A stretch of DNA of 47,231 nt from Promethearchaeota archaeon (lineage in GTDB: Archaea; Asgardarchaeota; Lokiarchaeia; Sigyniarchaeales; SOKP01), in contig RDOE01000018.1 of assembly GCA_011364975.1 (NCBI GenBank), positions 1-47,231 on the forward strand. The letters run 5' to 3'. The notes under the pieces were generated by a model. That model saw only the letters and a program-made list of their open reading frames with translations, was not told the origin of the DNA and made no database searches. Both the position numbers and the translations under genes were made by a program. Positions 9,425 through 17,892 of this stretch are shown here, piece after piece. Position 1 is the first letter of the stretch; every line of letters starts with the position of its first letter.

Positions 9425-9901
9425 TTATCTTTCTAACTTTATAGGATTCTTGATATGATTATTTGTTTTAATTCTACATTCCTTACAGAACTTTTCTCGA
9501 TTATCTTTCTTTTGATGAATTTCTACTATTGGGCTATCATGATAATTAGACAACCCCCCACTACTCGTAAATTGATTACAAGTATGAAAATGACTTTCCG
9601 CTACCTTTGATGATTTATGATAAGACCAATATTTTTTATATTTATATTGCCTTTCACAATTTTCACAAATTCCTATTGTGTCTGGTTTATTTCGCTTCCA
9701 TATAAGAAAAATTGGTACTAGAATAAAAGTAACTCCAATAACATTCATTATTATAAGAGGCAAATCTATTACATCACTATGATTTTGTGAGAGGAAAAAT
9801 ATTACCCATGGTATATAAATACCAATAGATCCAAAGATCCAATAAGTAAAATACCAAGCCCATCTTTTTGAATGGATTTTTAATTCTCTTTTAACAATCA
9901 T
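9425..9901 (-). CDS. Small membrane protein with CxxC pairs
   Basis: This is a 158-residue protein with no family I recognise. Two transmembrane helices lie near residues 17-38 and 46-68. The remaining C-terminal part is soluble, with CENC near residue 80, a single Cys with nearby His residues (SHFHTC) and CKEC near residue 140. These could form one zinc-ribbon-like site facing the cytoplasm. The start is ATG. Its promoter must lie in the gap 9902-10324. Confidence 0.6.
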   Translation of the reverse strand: MIVKRELKIHSKRWAWYFTYWIFGSIGIYIPWVIFFLSQNHSDVIDLPLIIMNVIGVTFILVPIFLIWKRNKPDTIGICENCERQYKYKKYWSYHKSSKVAESHFHTCNQFTSSGGLSNYHDSPIVEIHQKKDNREKFCKECRIKTNNHIKNPIKLER

Positions 9902-9945
9902 TTTCTGAAGAATAAAAATAGTGAATTAGAATAACTTTTTTAATG

Positions 9946-9969
9946 ATAAAATGAATGTCATCATTTTAT
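9946..9969. repeat. 9-bp inverted repeat in a 423-bp gene-free stretch
   Basis: ATAAAATGA and TCATTTTAT are perfect inverse copies separated by 6 bp. They lie 45-68 bp upstream of the start of the membrane protein gene, where an operator could sit. The rest of the gap 9902-10324 is very AT-rich; I see no gene, tRNA or further repeat in it. Confidence 0.35.
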
Positions 9970-10324
9970 AGTTACGACATCTTACTCTCTTCTTTATAAA
10001 ATCTTATCCTCATATTAATAACACATAATAAAGTTTACAACGAAATTACCATAAATTCACTCTAATTGGTATTATATCCCTTTATATAAAGCCAGCAATA
10101 AATTATCTCATTGATTCTACATACCTTATTTAAAATGACAATTTGTTAATTTTTTCTCTTTTTTCTTAGTTTTTAAAAAGTGTATTTTTAAAATCTATTT
10201 ATCTTCTTTAAGTAAAGAATTTATTTCTAAAAGAAAGATGGTATGATTTGATTGAAGATTTGGTTTTTCTTAATTAAAAATCAATTTCAAGCAGAATAAA
10301 TGAATAAAAATAAAAAAATTAGTT

Positions 10325-11626
10325 TTATATTCCAGTCATTTTGTAAAGCTGACGCATTGCCATACTTAAAATATAAAGCTGAATTTGGCGGGATCCACCT
10401 ACAATTTCCTGGATTCTCGATATATTTAAAAGATCATGCATTAAAGTATTATCACAGAGCCCAGCGCCTCCCATTAAGTTAGCTGCTTCATAACATATAT
10501 CTTTAGAGAGTGCGCATGTATGATATTTAAGTTGGCTTGCTGCTGCTACCATAGCCTGAGACATATTTTTTGGAAGTTCTCCACCAAACTTTTCAATCGC
10601 AGCATCATATTTTTCCGTGAACCTTAAAAGACCTTGTGTGACATTCATTAATTGAGCCCATAAATCAGTTAATAAGAATCCTACTCCTTGAAACTTCAAG
10701 ATCTCTTGGTCAAATTGCTTTCTATTATTAGCATAGATAGATGCGAATGCTAAAGCATTCCAACATTGAGATGTAGCATCAAGGGCGATCCCAATTCTCT
10801 CAGGAACTAAGCCTTCAAATAAATGCTCACGACCTTTACCGATTCCACCTAACACATAATCTTTAGGCACATGCATATTATTGAAATGCTCATGACCAAT
10901 CCATACTTTTGGAACCCAGGGGATTAGTACACGATCGCAACTCCATCCATCCCATGACGTATCCACAAGAAATTGAGCCATAGTATTTCCGTTATTTTGT
11001 TCTCCTGTGGCATACATTACTACATAATCGGATTTTGGAGCATTAGTATTATAAATTTTCTCCCCATTTATTATAAAACTACCATCATCGTTCTCTTTAC
11101 AAAGAGTTAGTTGGTGAACCGCATCTGAACCACGCTCAGGTTCAGTTATAAGGATTGCCCCAGGGGTAACACCAGTTACGAATTTCTTTAAAATTTCTAA
11201 CCTTAGTGGTATCCCTTCATGATGGAAGTATACCGGATTAATCGCGAGTATTGTAGCTCCACCTGCCATGGAGAATTGAGGATCAAAGAAACTGAGGGCT
11301 AAACACCTCATAAGCTCGATAGTTAAACCATAATCTTCAAAATTCATATCTATTTCGGAATAGGGATGAGCTCTTGAAATCAACCCTTCCTTTCCAAAAT
11401 CAGGAATCCAATGATAAAATTCTTCATTGGGAGCGTGAGTGATCTCATTTTTCTTTTCATATCTAACACAGAACTTCTGAGCTGATTTAAGAAAATTCAT
11501 TTGATTTTGCTCTAAAACCGTCATTAAGTTAGTATTTAAAAAAGCATACCGGTTTTTCAAGCTCATTTTTTCAAGAATTTCCTCATTTATTGCTCGATCC
11601 ATATATTTTGTTTTTTTCTCTTCCAT
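10325..11626 (-). CDS. Acyl-CoA dehydrogenase family protein 2
   Basis: This 433-residue paralogue of the protein at 7948-9243 is similar over its whole length. It shares TEPERGSDAVHQLT, the DQEILKFQGVGFLL helix, LMGGAGLCDNTLMHD and RIQEIVGGSRQIQ. As in its paralogue, the MCAD-type catalytic Glu is Gly and a Glu is kept in LVPERI. The two genes converge, with the small membrane protein gene between them. They may serve different acyl-CoA substrates or form a hetero-oligomer; the sequence cannot decide. The ATG at 11626 follows a GGGTGT at SD distance; a second Met (residue 9) aligns better with the start of the paralogue's conserved region. Confidence 0.9.
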   Translation of the reverse strand: MEEKKTKYMDRAINEEILEKMSLKNRYAFLNTNLMTVLEQNQMNFLKSAQKFCVRYEKKNEITHAPNEEFYHWIPDFGKEGLISRAHPYSEIDMNFEDYGLTIELMRCLALSFFDPQFSMAGGATILAINPVYFHHEGIPLRLEILKKFVTGVTPGAILITEPERGSDAVHQLTLCKENDDGSFIINGEKIYNTNAPKSDYVVMYATGEQNNGNTMAQFLVDTSWDGWSCDRVLIPWVPKVWIGHEHFNNMHVPKDYVLGGIGKGREHLFEGLVPERIGIALDATSQCWNALAFASIYANNRKQFDQEILKFQGVGFLLTDLWAQLMNVTQGLLRFTEKYDAAIEKFGGELPKNMSQAMVAAASQLKYHTCALSKDICYEAANLMGGAGLCDNTLMHDLLNISRIQEIVGGSRQIQLYILSMAMRQLYKMTGI

Positions 11627-11887
11627 TTTTTACACCCTTTTTAAAATGAATACTTTATTATTAGAGAAATAGTATTACTTGAAAAAATATGAGTTAACTT
11701 TTTAATTTTTTTAATAATTATTGTAAAAATCAGAAATTTTAGTATTTATTTTAGAAATTTTAATAGAAATCGTACATATAAGAGTAGGTTTAAACCATCG
11801 ATATATCGTATATTTATAAAAGTTACTAATAAATTCAATAAAAAAATGCTACGAGTGGTGTATTTAATTAATGAATTAATTGATATT

Positions 11888-12634
11888 TTATAGAATTAAT
11901 TTCTTCATCCTATTTGAAAACTTTTTTGAAATAATAAGTGCAGTCTCAAAGGGGCATTTCTTTTTAAATTGGATTACCGAAATAAAATTATCAATTCCAA
12001 CTAAAGAAAGAATTCCATAATCCTCTAGTGAAATTAATTCATTTATGCGTGAATTACCTATTATGAACCTACTTTCTAATAGCCTAATAATATCTGAAAG
12101 TACATTTACGTTAAGATATGAAACAATGACTCTTCCTGTCTGAGTTAAAAGTGCAGAAGATATGACAAAAGGAGAAAAAGTGTGTAATTCCTGAATTACA
12201 TCCATTAGATCTTTTTGTATATCTTGCGAAACTAGTTGTTTACTTTTTTCCATTATTTCATCAACGTTTTTCTCAAACTCTTGGTATTTTGAGACTTCAC
12301 CATCAAATTTTTCAGTTAATTGACGGAGATCAAACTTTCTTAAGAATTCATCCTTAATTTCTTTTAATTGGTTTCTTAATTCCACTAAATTGTCTGTTCG
12401 ATCAGAAAATAATGCAAACATAAGTTCACTTGAATCTGCTTTTTCAACTTCAAAAATAAATCGATATAGTCCCACTTCAATTTCAGATAATTCTTTAGTT
12501 TTAAGGGTTTGTTTAACGAATGAAAAGATCGCACTCAAGAAACTGCTGGTTAATTTAATATTAAAAATATCTTCATAAGTCTTATAAAAAATCAATTCTC
12601 CGGTGGATTTCATTATGAAGATATTTTTTATCAT
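11888..12634 (-). CDS. Longin-like / roadblock-like two-domain protein
   Basis: This 248-residue cytoplasmic protein has an N-terminal part (residues 1-100) starting MIKNIFIMKSTGELIFY. It has the strand-turn-strand opening, a central helix (SSFLSAIFSFVKQ) and the strands of a longin fold (YRFIFEVEKADSSELMFALFSD). A charged helical linker (105-140) leads to a second alpha/beta segment (about 145-245, opening VISSALLTQTGRVIVSYL). That segment resembles a roadblock/LC7 or second longin-like domain. Such domains are common in Asgard genomes, and in eukaryotes they act as GTPase partners and GEF components. The Ras-like GTPases at 15902 and 17000 are nearby. The fold assignment is from strand patterns only. 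A TATA-like TTATAAAAC about 26 nt upstream supports this start. Confidence 0.6.
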   Translation of the reverse strand: MIKNIFIMKSTGELIFYKTYEDIFNIKLTSSFLSAIFSFVKQTLKTKELSEIEVGLYRFIFEVEKADSSELMFALFSDRTDNLVELRNQLKEIKDEFLRKFDLRQLTEKFDGEVSKYQEFEKNVDEIMEKSKQLVSQDIQKDLMDVIQELHTFSPFVISSALLTQTGRVIVSYLNVNVLSDIIRLLESRFIIGNSRINELISLEDYGILSLVGIDNFISVIQFKKKCPFETALIISKKFSNRMKKLIL

Positions 12635-12864
12635 GATGATTCATAGTTCGGTTTTATAATAGGTTTATAATAGTTTTGGTTTAAAAATTCTTGTATAAAT
12701 ACAATTATGGATTGTAGCGCAACAAGGGTAAAATTTTGATCTAAAAAGTAAATCAAATTACTGCAAATAAGATAATATTATGGATTAAATCTCGGGACTT
12801 TTTGACTAGAACAATTTTAAAGAGTTCAATTAGAAAAATCGTTTAAAAAATAGGAATAAAAAAG

Positions 12865-13611
12865 TTAAAATCCATCAAATTTGGACCATTCATCGTCATC
12901 TTCAAATTCTTCTTCCTCTTCATCATAATCTTCTGATAAATCTTCTTTGCTGGTTTCTGTATATTCTTCTTCAAGCTCATCATAATCTTCATCAAAAGTA
13001 ATTGCTTTTTCAAGATCAGCAGATACTCGTCCTTCTGCAACTGTAATTTCAGGCATCTCTTCTCTCTCAAATTTCTTCTTTTCCACTAATTTCAAATAGT
13101 CTCCATGAATTTTGATCGTGATCGGGGTTTCTTCTTGGAGCAGCCTTACAACTACTTCTTCACTACTTGACGTGTCATGAGGCATTCTCATTACAATTGC
13201 CCTTGATCCTTCAAATACTCCACTAATTATCTCTACAGTATCACCTTCTTCAAGATATTCAGTCACGCTTCTTGGAAGGAGTACATGTTTCAATTCTGTT
13301 AATTTTATGTTCTGAACAATCCTTCCCTTGATATGAGGGATTCCTTGGACGGCTATCTGCACTTGCCTTTTGGTGGGCGCCTCGAAAAAGACATATCCTG
13401 GCAATAAAGGGCTTACGAGCATCGCTCGAATATCTGGTACAACATCCAAGATTTTAAACCGATAGAATATTTGTCTTAGGATGTTACTCTCTTGATTGAT
13501 GGTGGTACGTACTGCAAATAATGTCGTTAGATCCTCTTTTGTTTCATTATCATCTGCAATGATATTATTTTCTCCCAAATTTTGGTTTTCTCCATTATCT
13601 TGATCCACCAT
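12865..13611 (-). CDS. spt5: Transcription elongation factor Spt5 (NusG family) with long acidic tail
   Basis: This is a 248-residue protein. The NGN domain (about 30-115) has LFAVRTTINQE and MLVSPLLPGYVFFEA, typical of archaeal Spt5, which binds the RNA polymerase clamp and supports processive elongation. The KOW domain (about 120-180) has LEEGDTVEIISGVFEGSRA. Residues 190-248 form a very acidic tail ending EEFEDDDEWSKFDGF, and the first 28 residues are also acidic. Archaeal Spt5 is usually about 150 residues, NGN plus KOW only, so both extensions are extra. In many archaea spt5 sits by secE and L11; here it lies between the longin-like gene and aIF1A. The ATG has a GGTG 7 nt upstream. Confidence 0.93.
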   Translation of the reverse strand: MVDQDNGENQNLGENNIIADDNETKEDLTTLFAVRTTINQESNILRQIFYRFKILDVVPDIRAMLVSPLLPGYVFFEAPTKRQVQIAVQGIPHIKGRIVQNIKLTELKHVLLPRSVTEYLEEGDTVEIISGVFEGSRAIVMRMPHDTSSSEEVVVRLLQEETPITIKIHGDYLKLVEKKKFEREEMPEITVAEGRVSADLEKAITFDEDYDELEEEYTETSKEDLSEDYDEEEEEFEDDDEWSKFDGF

Positions 13612-13793
13612 TATTTCACACCATTCCTTATTGAATTATCCTTAATTTAAATATTTATTAAAAATTTATTATAAAAAAAGTCTAAGATCTAAAGGAAATG
13701 CTAAATTATAAAATTTTGGGTTCTTAATAGTCTAATATTTAGTAAGCTATATATCAAATCATTTTTATTATCCAATTAAATTCAATGATTCAA

Positions 13794-14162
13794 TTATAAC
13801 GGAATTCGATTTATATCTAAAATTTCTGGAATTTTTCTGTTTCTTTCAAGCCACTGAATTTCTGCGCTGGTATAGCGCCAACTAATTTCGCACTTATCAT
13901 CTTCGAAATCCCAAGGATTAACAATTATAAGATCTCCTTGGCGAATCCATACACGTTTCTTTATCTTTCCTCGAATTCTGCCGATTCTACTTTTTCCATC
14001 CTCACAAAAAACTCTCATTCGATCATTTCCTAAGATATCAGTGACCCTACCAAACATTTCTCCCATTTTTCTAGAAGGAAACTTGACTCGAGTTATTACT
14101 GGTTCTTCAGTACTAGCTTTTCCTTTTCCTTTTTTACTTTGAGTTGGTTTTTTTTTTGCCAT
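13794..14162 (-). CDS. eif1a: Translation initiation factor aIF1A
   Basis: This 122-residue protein has a Lys-rich N-terminal tail (residues 1-17). An OB-fold of the eIF1A/S1-IF1 type follows, with MFGRVTDILGNDRMRVFCEDG, then RIGRIRGKIKKRVWIRQGDLI and the WDFEDDKCEISWRYT strand. It binds the decoding A site of the small ribosomal subunit during initiation. The length is near the archaeal norm of about 110, with a slightly longer basic tail. It is on the same strand as Spt5, with a 182-bp gap downstream. Confidence 0.95.
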   Translation of the reverse strand: MAKKKPTQSKKGKGKASTEEPVITRVKFPSRKMGEMFGRVTDILGNDRMRVFCEDGKSRIGRIRGKIKKRVWIRQGDLIIVNPWDFEDDKCEISWRYTSAEIQWLERNRKIPEILDINRIPL

Positions 14163-14195
14163 AGTTATCCATTTGTATTATTATTTAAATTTATA

Positions 14196-14531
14196 CTATA
14201 TTTTATCTTCTGGTTTATATTCTCCTTTGATAAAAATTATTTTAATAGATTTATTGGAATCATTTCGAATATTATGCATCTCTTTGGGCTCAACTAAAAA
14301 CACAGTACCCTGTGGAGCAGGAAATTCTTTATCATTGATAATCATTATACCATCCCCTTCTGTAAAATAAAATGTTTCGTCTACAAAGTTATGTCCATGA
14401 GAGTTTTCTGCCATTGATTCTCCGGGATTTAATAAAATAACACCCCAATCTATACTGGGACCTCTCATTAAATATTTAACTCCAGAATTTCCGCCTCTGT
14501 ATTCCAAATCATTTTCATTAATTTGCTTCAG
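14196..14531 (-). CDS. Cupin domain protein (probable CTG start)
   Basis: This is a small single-domain cupin of 111 residues if started at the CTG at 14531. The metal-binding motif is visible as ENSHGHNFVDETFYF with a later EMHNI, giving three His and one Glu. The best start is CTG, because AGGTGA at 14538-14543 lies 6 nt upstream. That start also gives the usual eight or so residues before the conserved EYRGGNSGVKYLMRGP. The only other in-frame start is TTG at 14507, which cuts into this region. Small cupins bind metals or small acids; the substrate is unknown. It sits 33 bp upstream of aIF1A on the same strand. Confidence 0.75.
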   Translation of the reverse strand: MKQINENDLEYRGGNSGVKYLMRGPSIDWGVILLNPGESMAENSHGHNFVDETFYFTEGDGIMIINDKEFPAPQGTVFLVEPKEMHNIRNDSNKSIKIIFIKGEYKPEDKI

Positions 14532-14695
14532 TTTAGTTCACCTTTACTCTTATATAGTATATAACACAAAATATCTATTTTTCATTAAAAATCTTTTCAT
14601 ATAATCTACATTTACATACAATCCAAATAATTAATTACCGTTGTAAATTATTGAGGATTAACTAAATAAAAGTTAAAAAGGGTTACAAACTAATT

Positions 14696-15889
14696 TTGCA
14701 GATAATTCCATCATTCAATTTCGCCAGTATACCTAATATTATATTCGGACCGGGCAAAATAGCTGAGCTTTATCACATTATCCCCCGATTCGGGAATAAT
14801 ATCCTATTTGTTACTGGAACAAGGTCAATTAAAAATTCAGGAAAATGGGATAATATAATCTCTGAAATTGAGGAAAGGGGTTTTAATTTTTGGAATGTGT
14901 CTGTAAACCATGAACCCTCACCACAATTAATAGATGAAGTAGCTACCAAATTCAGAAATAAAAACATAGATTTAGTAGTAGGTATTGGTGGAGGTAGTGT
15001 GACTGACGCCGGAAAAGCTATTTCAGCAATGCTTCCAAAAAATGATTCAATAAAAAATTATCTTGAAGGAATAGGTTCTAAACTCCATGATGGACAAAAA
15101 ATTCCATACATTGCAATACCCACTACTTCAGGTACAGGAAGCGAAGCAACAAAGAACGCAGTGATAAGCGAAATTGGCCCTAATGGGTTCAAAAAGTCAC
15201 TTCGACATGACAAGTTAGTTCCAGATTATGCGATAATCGACCCTGAGTTTATGTTATCATGTCCACCCACAATTACAGCCGCTTGCGGAATGGATGCATT
15301 TACCCAACTATTAGAAGCTTATGTTTCTTCTAAGGCTAATGCAATGACTGATTCCTTAGCCTATAGTGGAATGCAACATATAAAGGATGCTATAATTCCT
15401 GCTTGCTCTACTAGTGCTTTAGATATAAATGTTAGAACTAATATGGCTTATGGCTCTCTTATGTCTGGAATAACGTTAGCTAATGCAGGACTTGGGATTG
15501 TCCATGGATTAGCTTCTCCCATTGGAGGATATTTCAATATTCCTCATGGAATTGTATGTGGAACACTTCTTGCGCAGAGTACTAAACAAAATATTCATAA
15601 ATTGGAAGAATTAGGGTCTCAAGGGAAAAATTTCTTACAAAAATATGCGAAAGTAGGTGCCTTATTGTATAATGAGGAAAGTATTAACGAGAAAGATATT
15701 ATGAAACAGTGTTCTAAACTAATTACAATTCTTGAAAAATGGACGGGTGATTTAAAAATACCCCGTCTTGGAACTTATGGGCTTTCAGAGAATGACATTG
15801 ATAAAATCATAGAAGGGACAGCTCTTAAAAATAATCCTGTCGTACTTAAAAAAAGTGAAATCAAGCATATAGTATTAAGCCGGCTTTAA
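14696..15889 (+). CDS. Iron-containing alcohol dehydrogenase
   Basis: This is a 397-residue group III alcohol dehydrogenase. The NAD(P)-binding motif is GIGGGSVTDAGKAIS (about residues 96-110), preceded by the NIIFGPGKI opening. The second signature is IPTTSGTGSEAT. The metal ligands are expected in GMDAFTQLLEAY and in the His-containing HGLASPIGGYFNIPHG. The family reduces aldehydes or oxidises alcohols with NAD(P)H. Paired with AOR in the same genome it could interconvert alcohol, aldehyde and acid, but the two are not linked. The start codon is TTG, and no ATG is available upstream. It diverges from the cupin gene. Confidence 0.93.
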   Translation: MQIIPSFNFASIPNIIFGPGKIAELYHIIPRFGNNILFVTGTRSIKNSGKWDNIISEIEERGFNFWNVSVNHEPSPQLIDEVATKFRNKNIDLVVGIGGGSVTDAGKAISAMLPKNDSIKNYLEGIGSKLHDGQKIPYIAIPTTSGTGSEATKNAVISEIGPNGFKKSLRHDKLVPDYAIIDPEFMLSCPPTITAACGMDAFTQLLEAYVSSKANAMTDSLAYSGMQHIKDAIIPACSTSALDINVRTNMAYGSLMSGITLANAGLGIVHGLASPIGGYFNIPHGIVCGTLLAQSTKQNIHKLEELGSQGKNFLQKYAKVGALLYNEESINEKDIMKQCSKLITILEKWTGDLKIPRLGTYGLSENDIDKIIEGTALKNNPVVLKKSEIKHIVLSRL

Positions 15890-15901
15890 AGTAGAAAAAT
15901 T

Positions 15902-16423
15902 TTATCCATTTATTGTTTTTAATAATTTTCTTGCTAATAATTCAAATGCTAATTCTACATTCATACCAGTTTTACTTGAAACTTTGATATAATCAAATAA
16001 ATCATATTGTTCTTTAACTTGTAAAGCATATTCATCACGAAAATTAATCGAATTTACCAAATCTGATTTAGAACCAATAAATAGGATTGGTAATTTATAA
16101 TTTTCGGAACGACATATTTCAACCCACTCGCCTACATGTCCTAATGTTTGGATACGTGTCAGATCAAAAAGAAGCAAAGCCCCTTTTGCACCCATCGCAT
16201 AATTCTTTAATAGAAAACGAAACCGTTCCTGCCCTCCAAAATCCCAAATTTGTAATAATAATTCATTTCCATCGATTATTAATTCTTTTAGATGAAATTG
16301 GACTCCTATAGTCATTTTAGTATCTGCTATGAATTTTCCTTCCACATATCGATGGAGTAGCGTTGTTTTTCCCACTCCTCCCTCTCCAGCAATGATTGTT
16401 TTAAGCACGATGGGTTTTGGCAT
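15902..16423 (-). CDS. Ras-like small GTPase
   Basis: This 173-residue protein is a single G domain. The P-loop is GEGGVGKT (residues 13-20). Switch I lies around a TIGV sequence (residues 38-41). Switch II is WDFGGQERF (60-68), mixing the Rab-like ERF with the Arf-like GGQE. The base-specificity motif is SKSD in place of NKxD, and SSK stands for SAK. There is no C-terminal Cys, so no prenylation, and no membrane helix. It is a GTP-dependent switch whose partners are unknown; the longin/roadblock-like protein at 11888 is a candidate by family logic only. It is about 55-60% identical by eye to the protein at 17000-17521. Confidence 0.95.
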   Translation of the reverse strand: MPKPIVLKTIIAGEGGVGKTTLLHRYVEGKFIADTKMTIGVQFHLKELIIDGNELLLQIWDFGGQERFRFLLKNYAMGAKGALLLFDLTRIQTLGHVGEWVEICRSENYKLPILFIGSKSDLVNSINFRDEYALQVKEQYDLFDYIKVSSKTGMNVELAFELLARKLLKTING

Positions 16424-16540
16424 AACAACATCACAGATCTAATAGTTTATTAAGAAGAATTAATAGATAATATCTCTAACTTAGAACTAAGTTATTTGCT
16501 ATTATATTGAAATATTAAAATGTAATAAATTTTTTTAAAT

Positions 16541-16972
16541 TTAATCAAAAACTAGATATTTCTTTTGTTTTAGATAAATTGTGTGAATTCCTTGCTTGTA
16601 CGCCCTTTTTCGTAGATTAGAATCATTAGTTGCTAAATATACACTGCTTTCTTGTGCTTTATAATTTAAACATTCGTTTATTAAAAATTCGTCAGTTGTT
16701 TCATTGAAATTCTTTCTCTTTTCGATGTAATGGATGTTATATTTATCCTTATTCTTTTCTAGATATTTTTTACTTGCTAGTAGATCCTTTTCGAATTGTC
16801 TTGCATTAGGTTCGCGTTTACGTTTAGAATTTAATTCATCTATTATCTGTTGAAAAATAATAATTTTCGATTTTCCTCCTAAATTCATTTCAATATCGTT
16901 TAAATAATCAATTTTAAATTGAAAAGGAAGGAATAAAAAGTTCGAGTCAATTATCACATAATAATCATTCAT
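16541..16972 (-). CDS. PIN-domain protein (FCF1/VapC9-like)
   Basis: This is a 143-residue single-domain PIN protein. The opening YYVIIDSNFLFLPFQF carries the first conserved Asp. The central helix carries a conserved acidic residue in IIDELNSK, and the end has TDEFLINE and LATNDSNLRKRA with the remaining Asp residues. The '..DSNFL..PFQF' form is common in archaeal FCF1-like PIN proteins linked to RNA processing, rather than in toxin-antitoxin VapC. No antitoxin gene is adjacent. The ATG at 16972 is preferred to the TTG 9 nt upstream. It lies between two GTPase genes on the same strand with gaps of 117 and 27 bp, so it may share a transcript with the upstream GTPase. Confidence 0.85.
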   Translation of the reverse strand: MNDYYVIIDSNFLFLPFQFKIDYLNDIEMNLGGKSKIIIFQQIIDELNSKRKREPNARQFEKDLLASKKYLEKNKDKYNIHYIEKRKNFNETTDEFLINECLNYKAQESSVYLATNDSNLRKRAYKQGIHTIYLKQKKYLVFD

Positions 16973-16999
16973 TGTTAACAATATATTAAGAAATAGAAT

Positions 17000-17521
17000 T
17001 TAATAGGTTTGACCTTCTAAGATTTTTTTCGTTAACATATCAAAAGCTTTAGCAACATTTTCACCAGATTTACTTGATATTCGTAAATAGTCGAAAAATC
17101 CAAATTCGTCCTTGAATGAAAGCGCATATTCATCATTCACCATTAATTCATTCTCTAAATCATTTTTGGTTCCCAAAAATAAAATTGGTAAATTTGGGTC
17201 ATTCTTTCTCACGAGTTTAACCCATTGGTCTAAATTTTCTAAGGTTATAGGTCGAGTCAAGTCAAACATCAATAAAGCTCCCTTTGCGCCTAACACATAG
17301 CTTTCTAACAAAAATCTAAACCGTTCTTGACCACCAAAATCCCATAGTTGTAATGTGCAATGAAGGCTGTCAATGTTTACCTCTTTTAAAAAAAATTCAA
17401 CTCCTATCGTCATGCGTGTGTCAGCACTGAATCTTCCTTCCACATAACGATGGAGAAGGGTAGTCTTACCGACGCCTCCCTCTCCTGCTGTAAGGATTTT
17501 TAGTATAAATTTCTTGGGCAT
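17000..17521 (-). CDS. Ras-like small GTPase (paralogue)
   Basis: This is a 173-residue G-domain protein, the same length as the GTPase at 15902 and clearly a paralogue. It has GEGGVGKTTLLHRYVEG at the P-loop, TIGVEF in switch I, WDFGGQERFRFLLE in switch II, TKND at the guanine-specificity motif and SSK at G5. There is no lipidation Cys. It is probably the first gene of a three-gene group (GTPase, PIN, GTPase). The 371-bp gap upstream holds its promoter. Confidence 0.95.
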   Translation of the reverse strand: MPKKFILKILTAGEGGVGKTTLLHRYVEGRFSADTRMTIGVEFFLKEVNIDSLHCTLQLWDFGGQERFRFLLESYVLGAKGALLMFDLTRPITLENLDQWVKLVRKNDPNLPILFLGTKNDLENELMVNDEYALSFKDEFGFFDYLRISSKSGENVAKAFDMLTKKILEGQTY

Positions 17522-17803
17522 AATATCATTGATTGAATAGTTAATTTTACTTAATATTTGATAATATTGGGCGTCTTTTTGCTGCTTTTTTGCTATTTTG
17601 ATTAATAAAATAGTATTTCTTCTATTATTGAAATAAAATTCATAATAACAAATACTTATTTAATAATAATCTTCTTTTTTTATTCTTTTGATTTACTTAA
17701 ATTTAAATTCATATTATTTTAATATCTAAAAAAATCATAGATTCAATCTTTAAATATATTCATTTTTCGCTACAATCTAAGTATTTTAAATTTAATTTTT
17801 AGA

Positions 17804-17820
17804 TTGGAAAAAAATTCCAA
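17804..17820. repeat. Inverted repeat in the divergent GTPase/cupin gap
   Basis: TTGGAA, five A residues, then TTCCAA form a 6-bp inverted repeat 73 bp before the cupin gene. The whole 17522-17892 gap is very AT-rich and must carry two divergent promoters. Nothing else stands out in it. Confidence 0.3.
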
Positions 17821-17892
17821 AGATTTAATTTTTATTTTAAAGATACTTATACTTAAACAAAATGAATAATAGAACTAAATCAAAAAGAATAA

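Noticed and set aside
10300-10482. Plus-strand frame of 60 codons over the end of acyl-CoA dehydrogenase 2
   Set aside because: It is the complement of the highly conserved C-terminal helix of a certain gene.
12843-13070. Lys-rich minus-strand frame inside the Spt5 tail
   Set aside because: It is the shifted frame of the acidic codon run; the Spt5 frame explains the sequence.
16541-16972. A toxin-antitoxin pair with the PIN protein as VapC
   Set aside because: No small antitoxin gene is adjacent, and the PIN type resembles FCF1-like proteins rather than VapC toxins.
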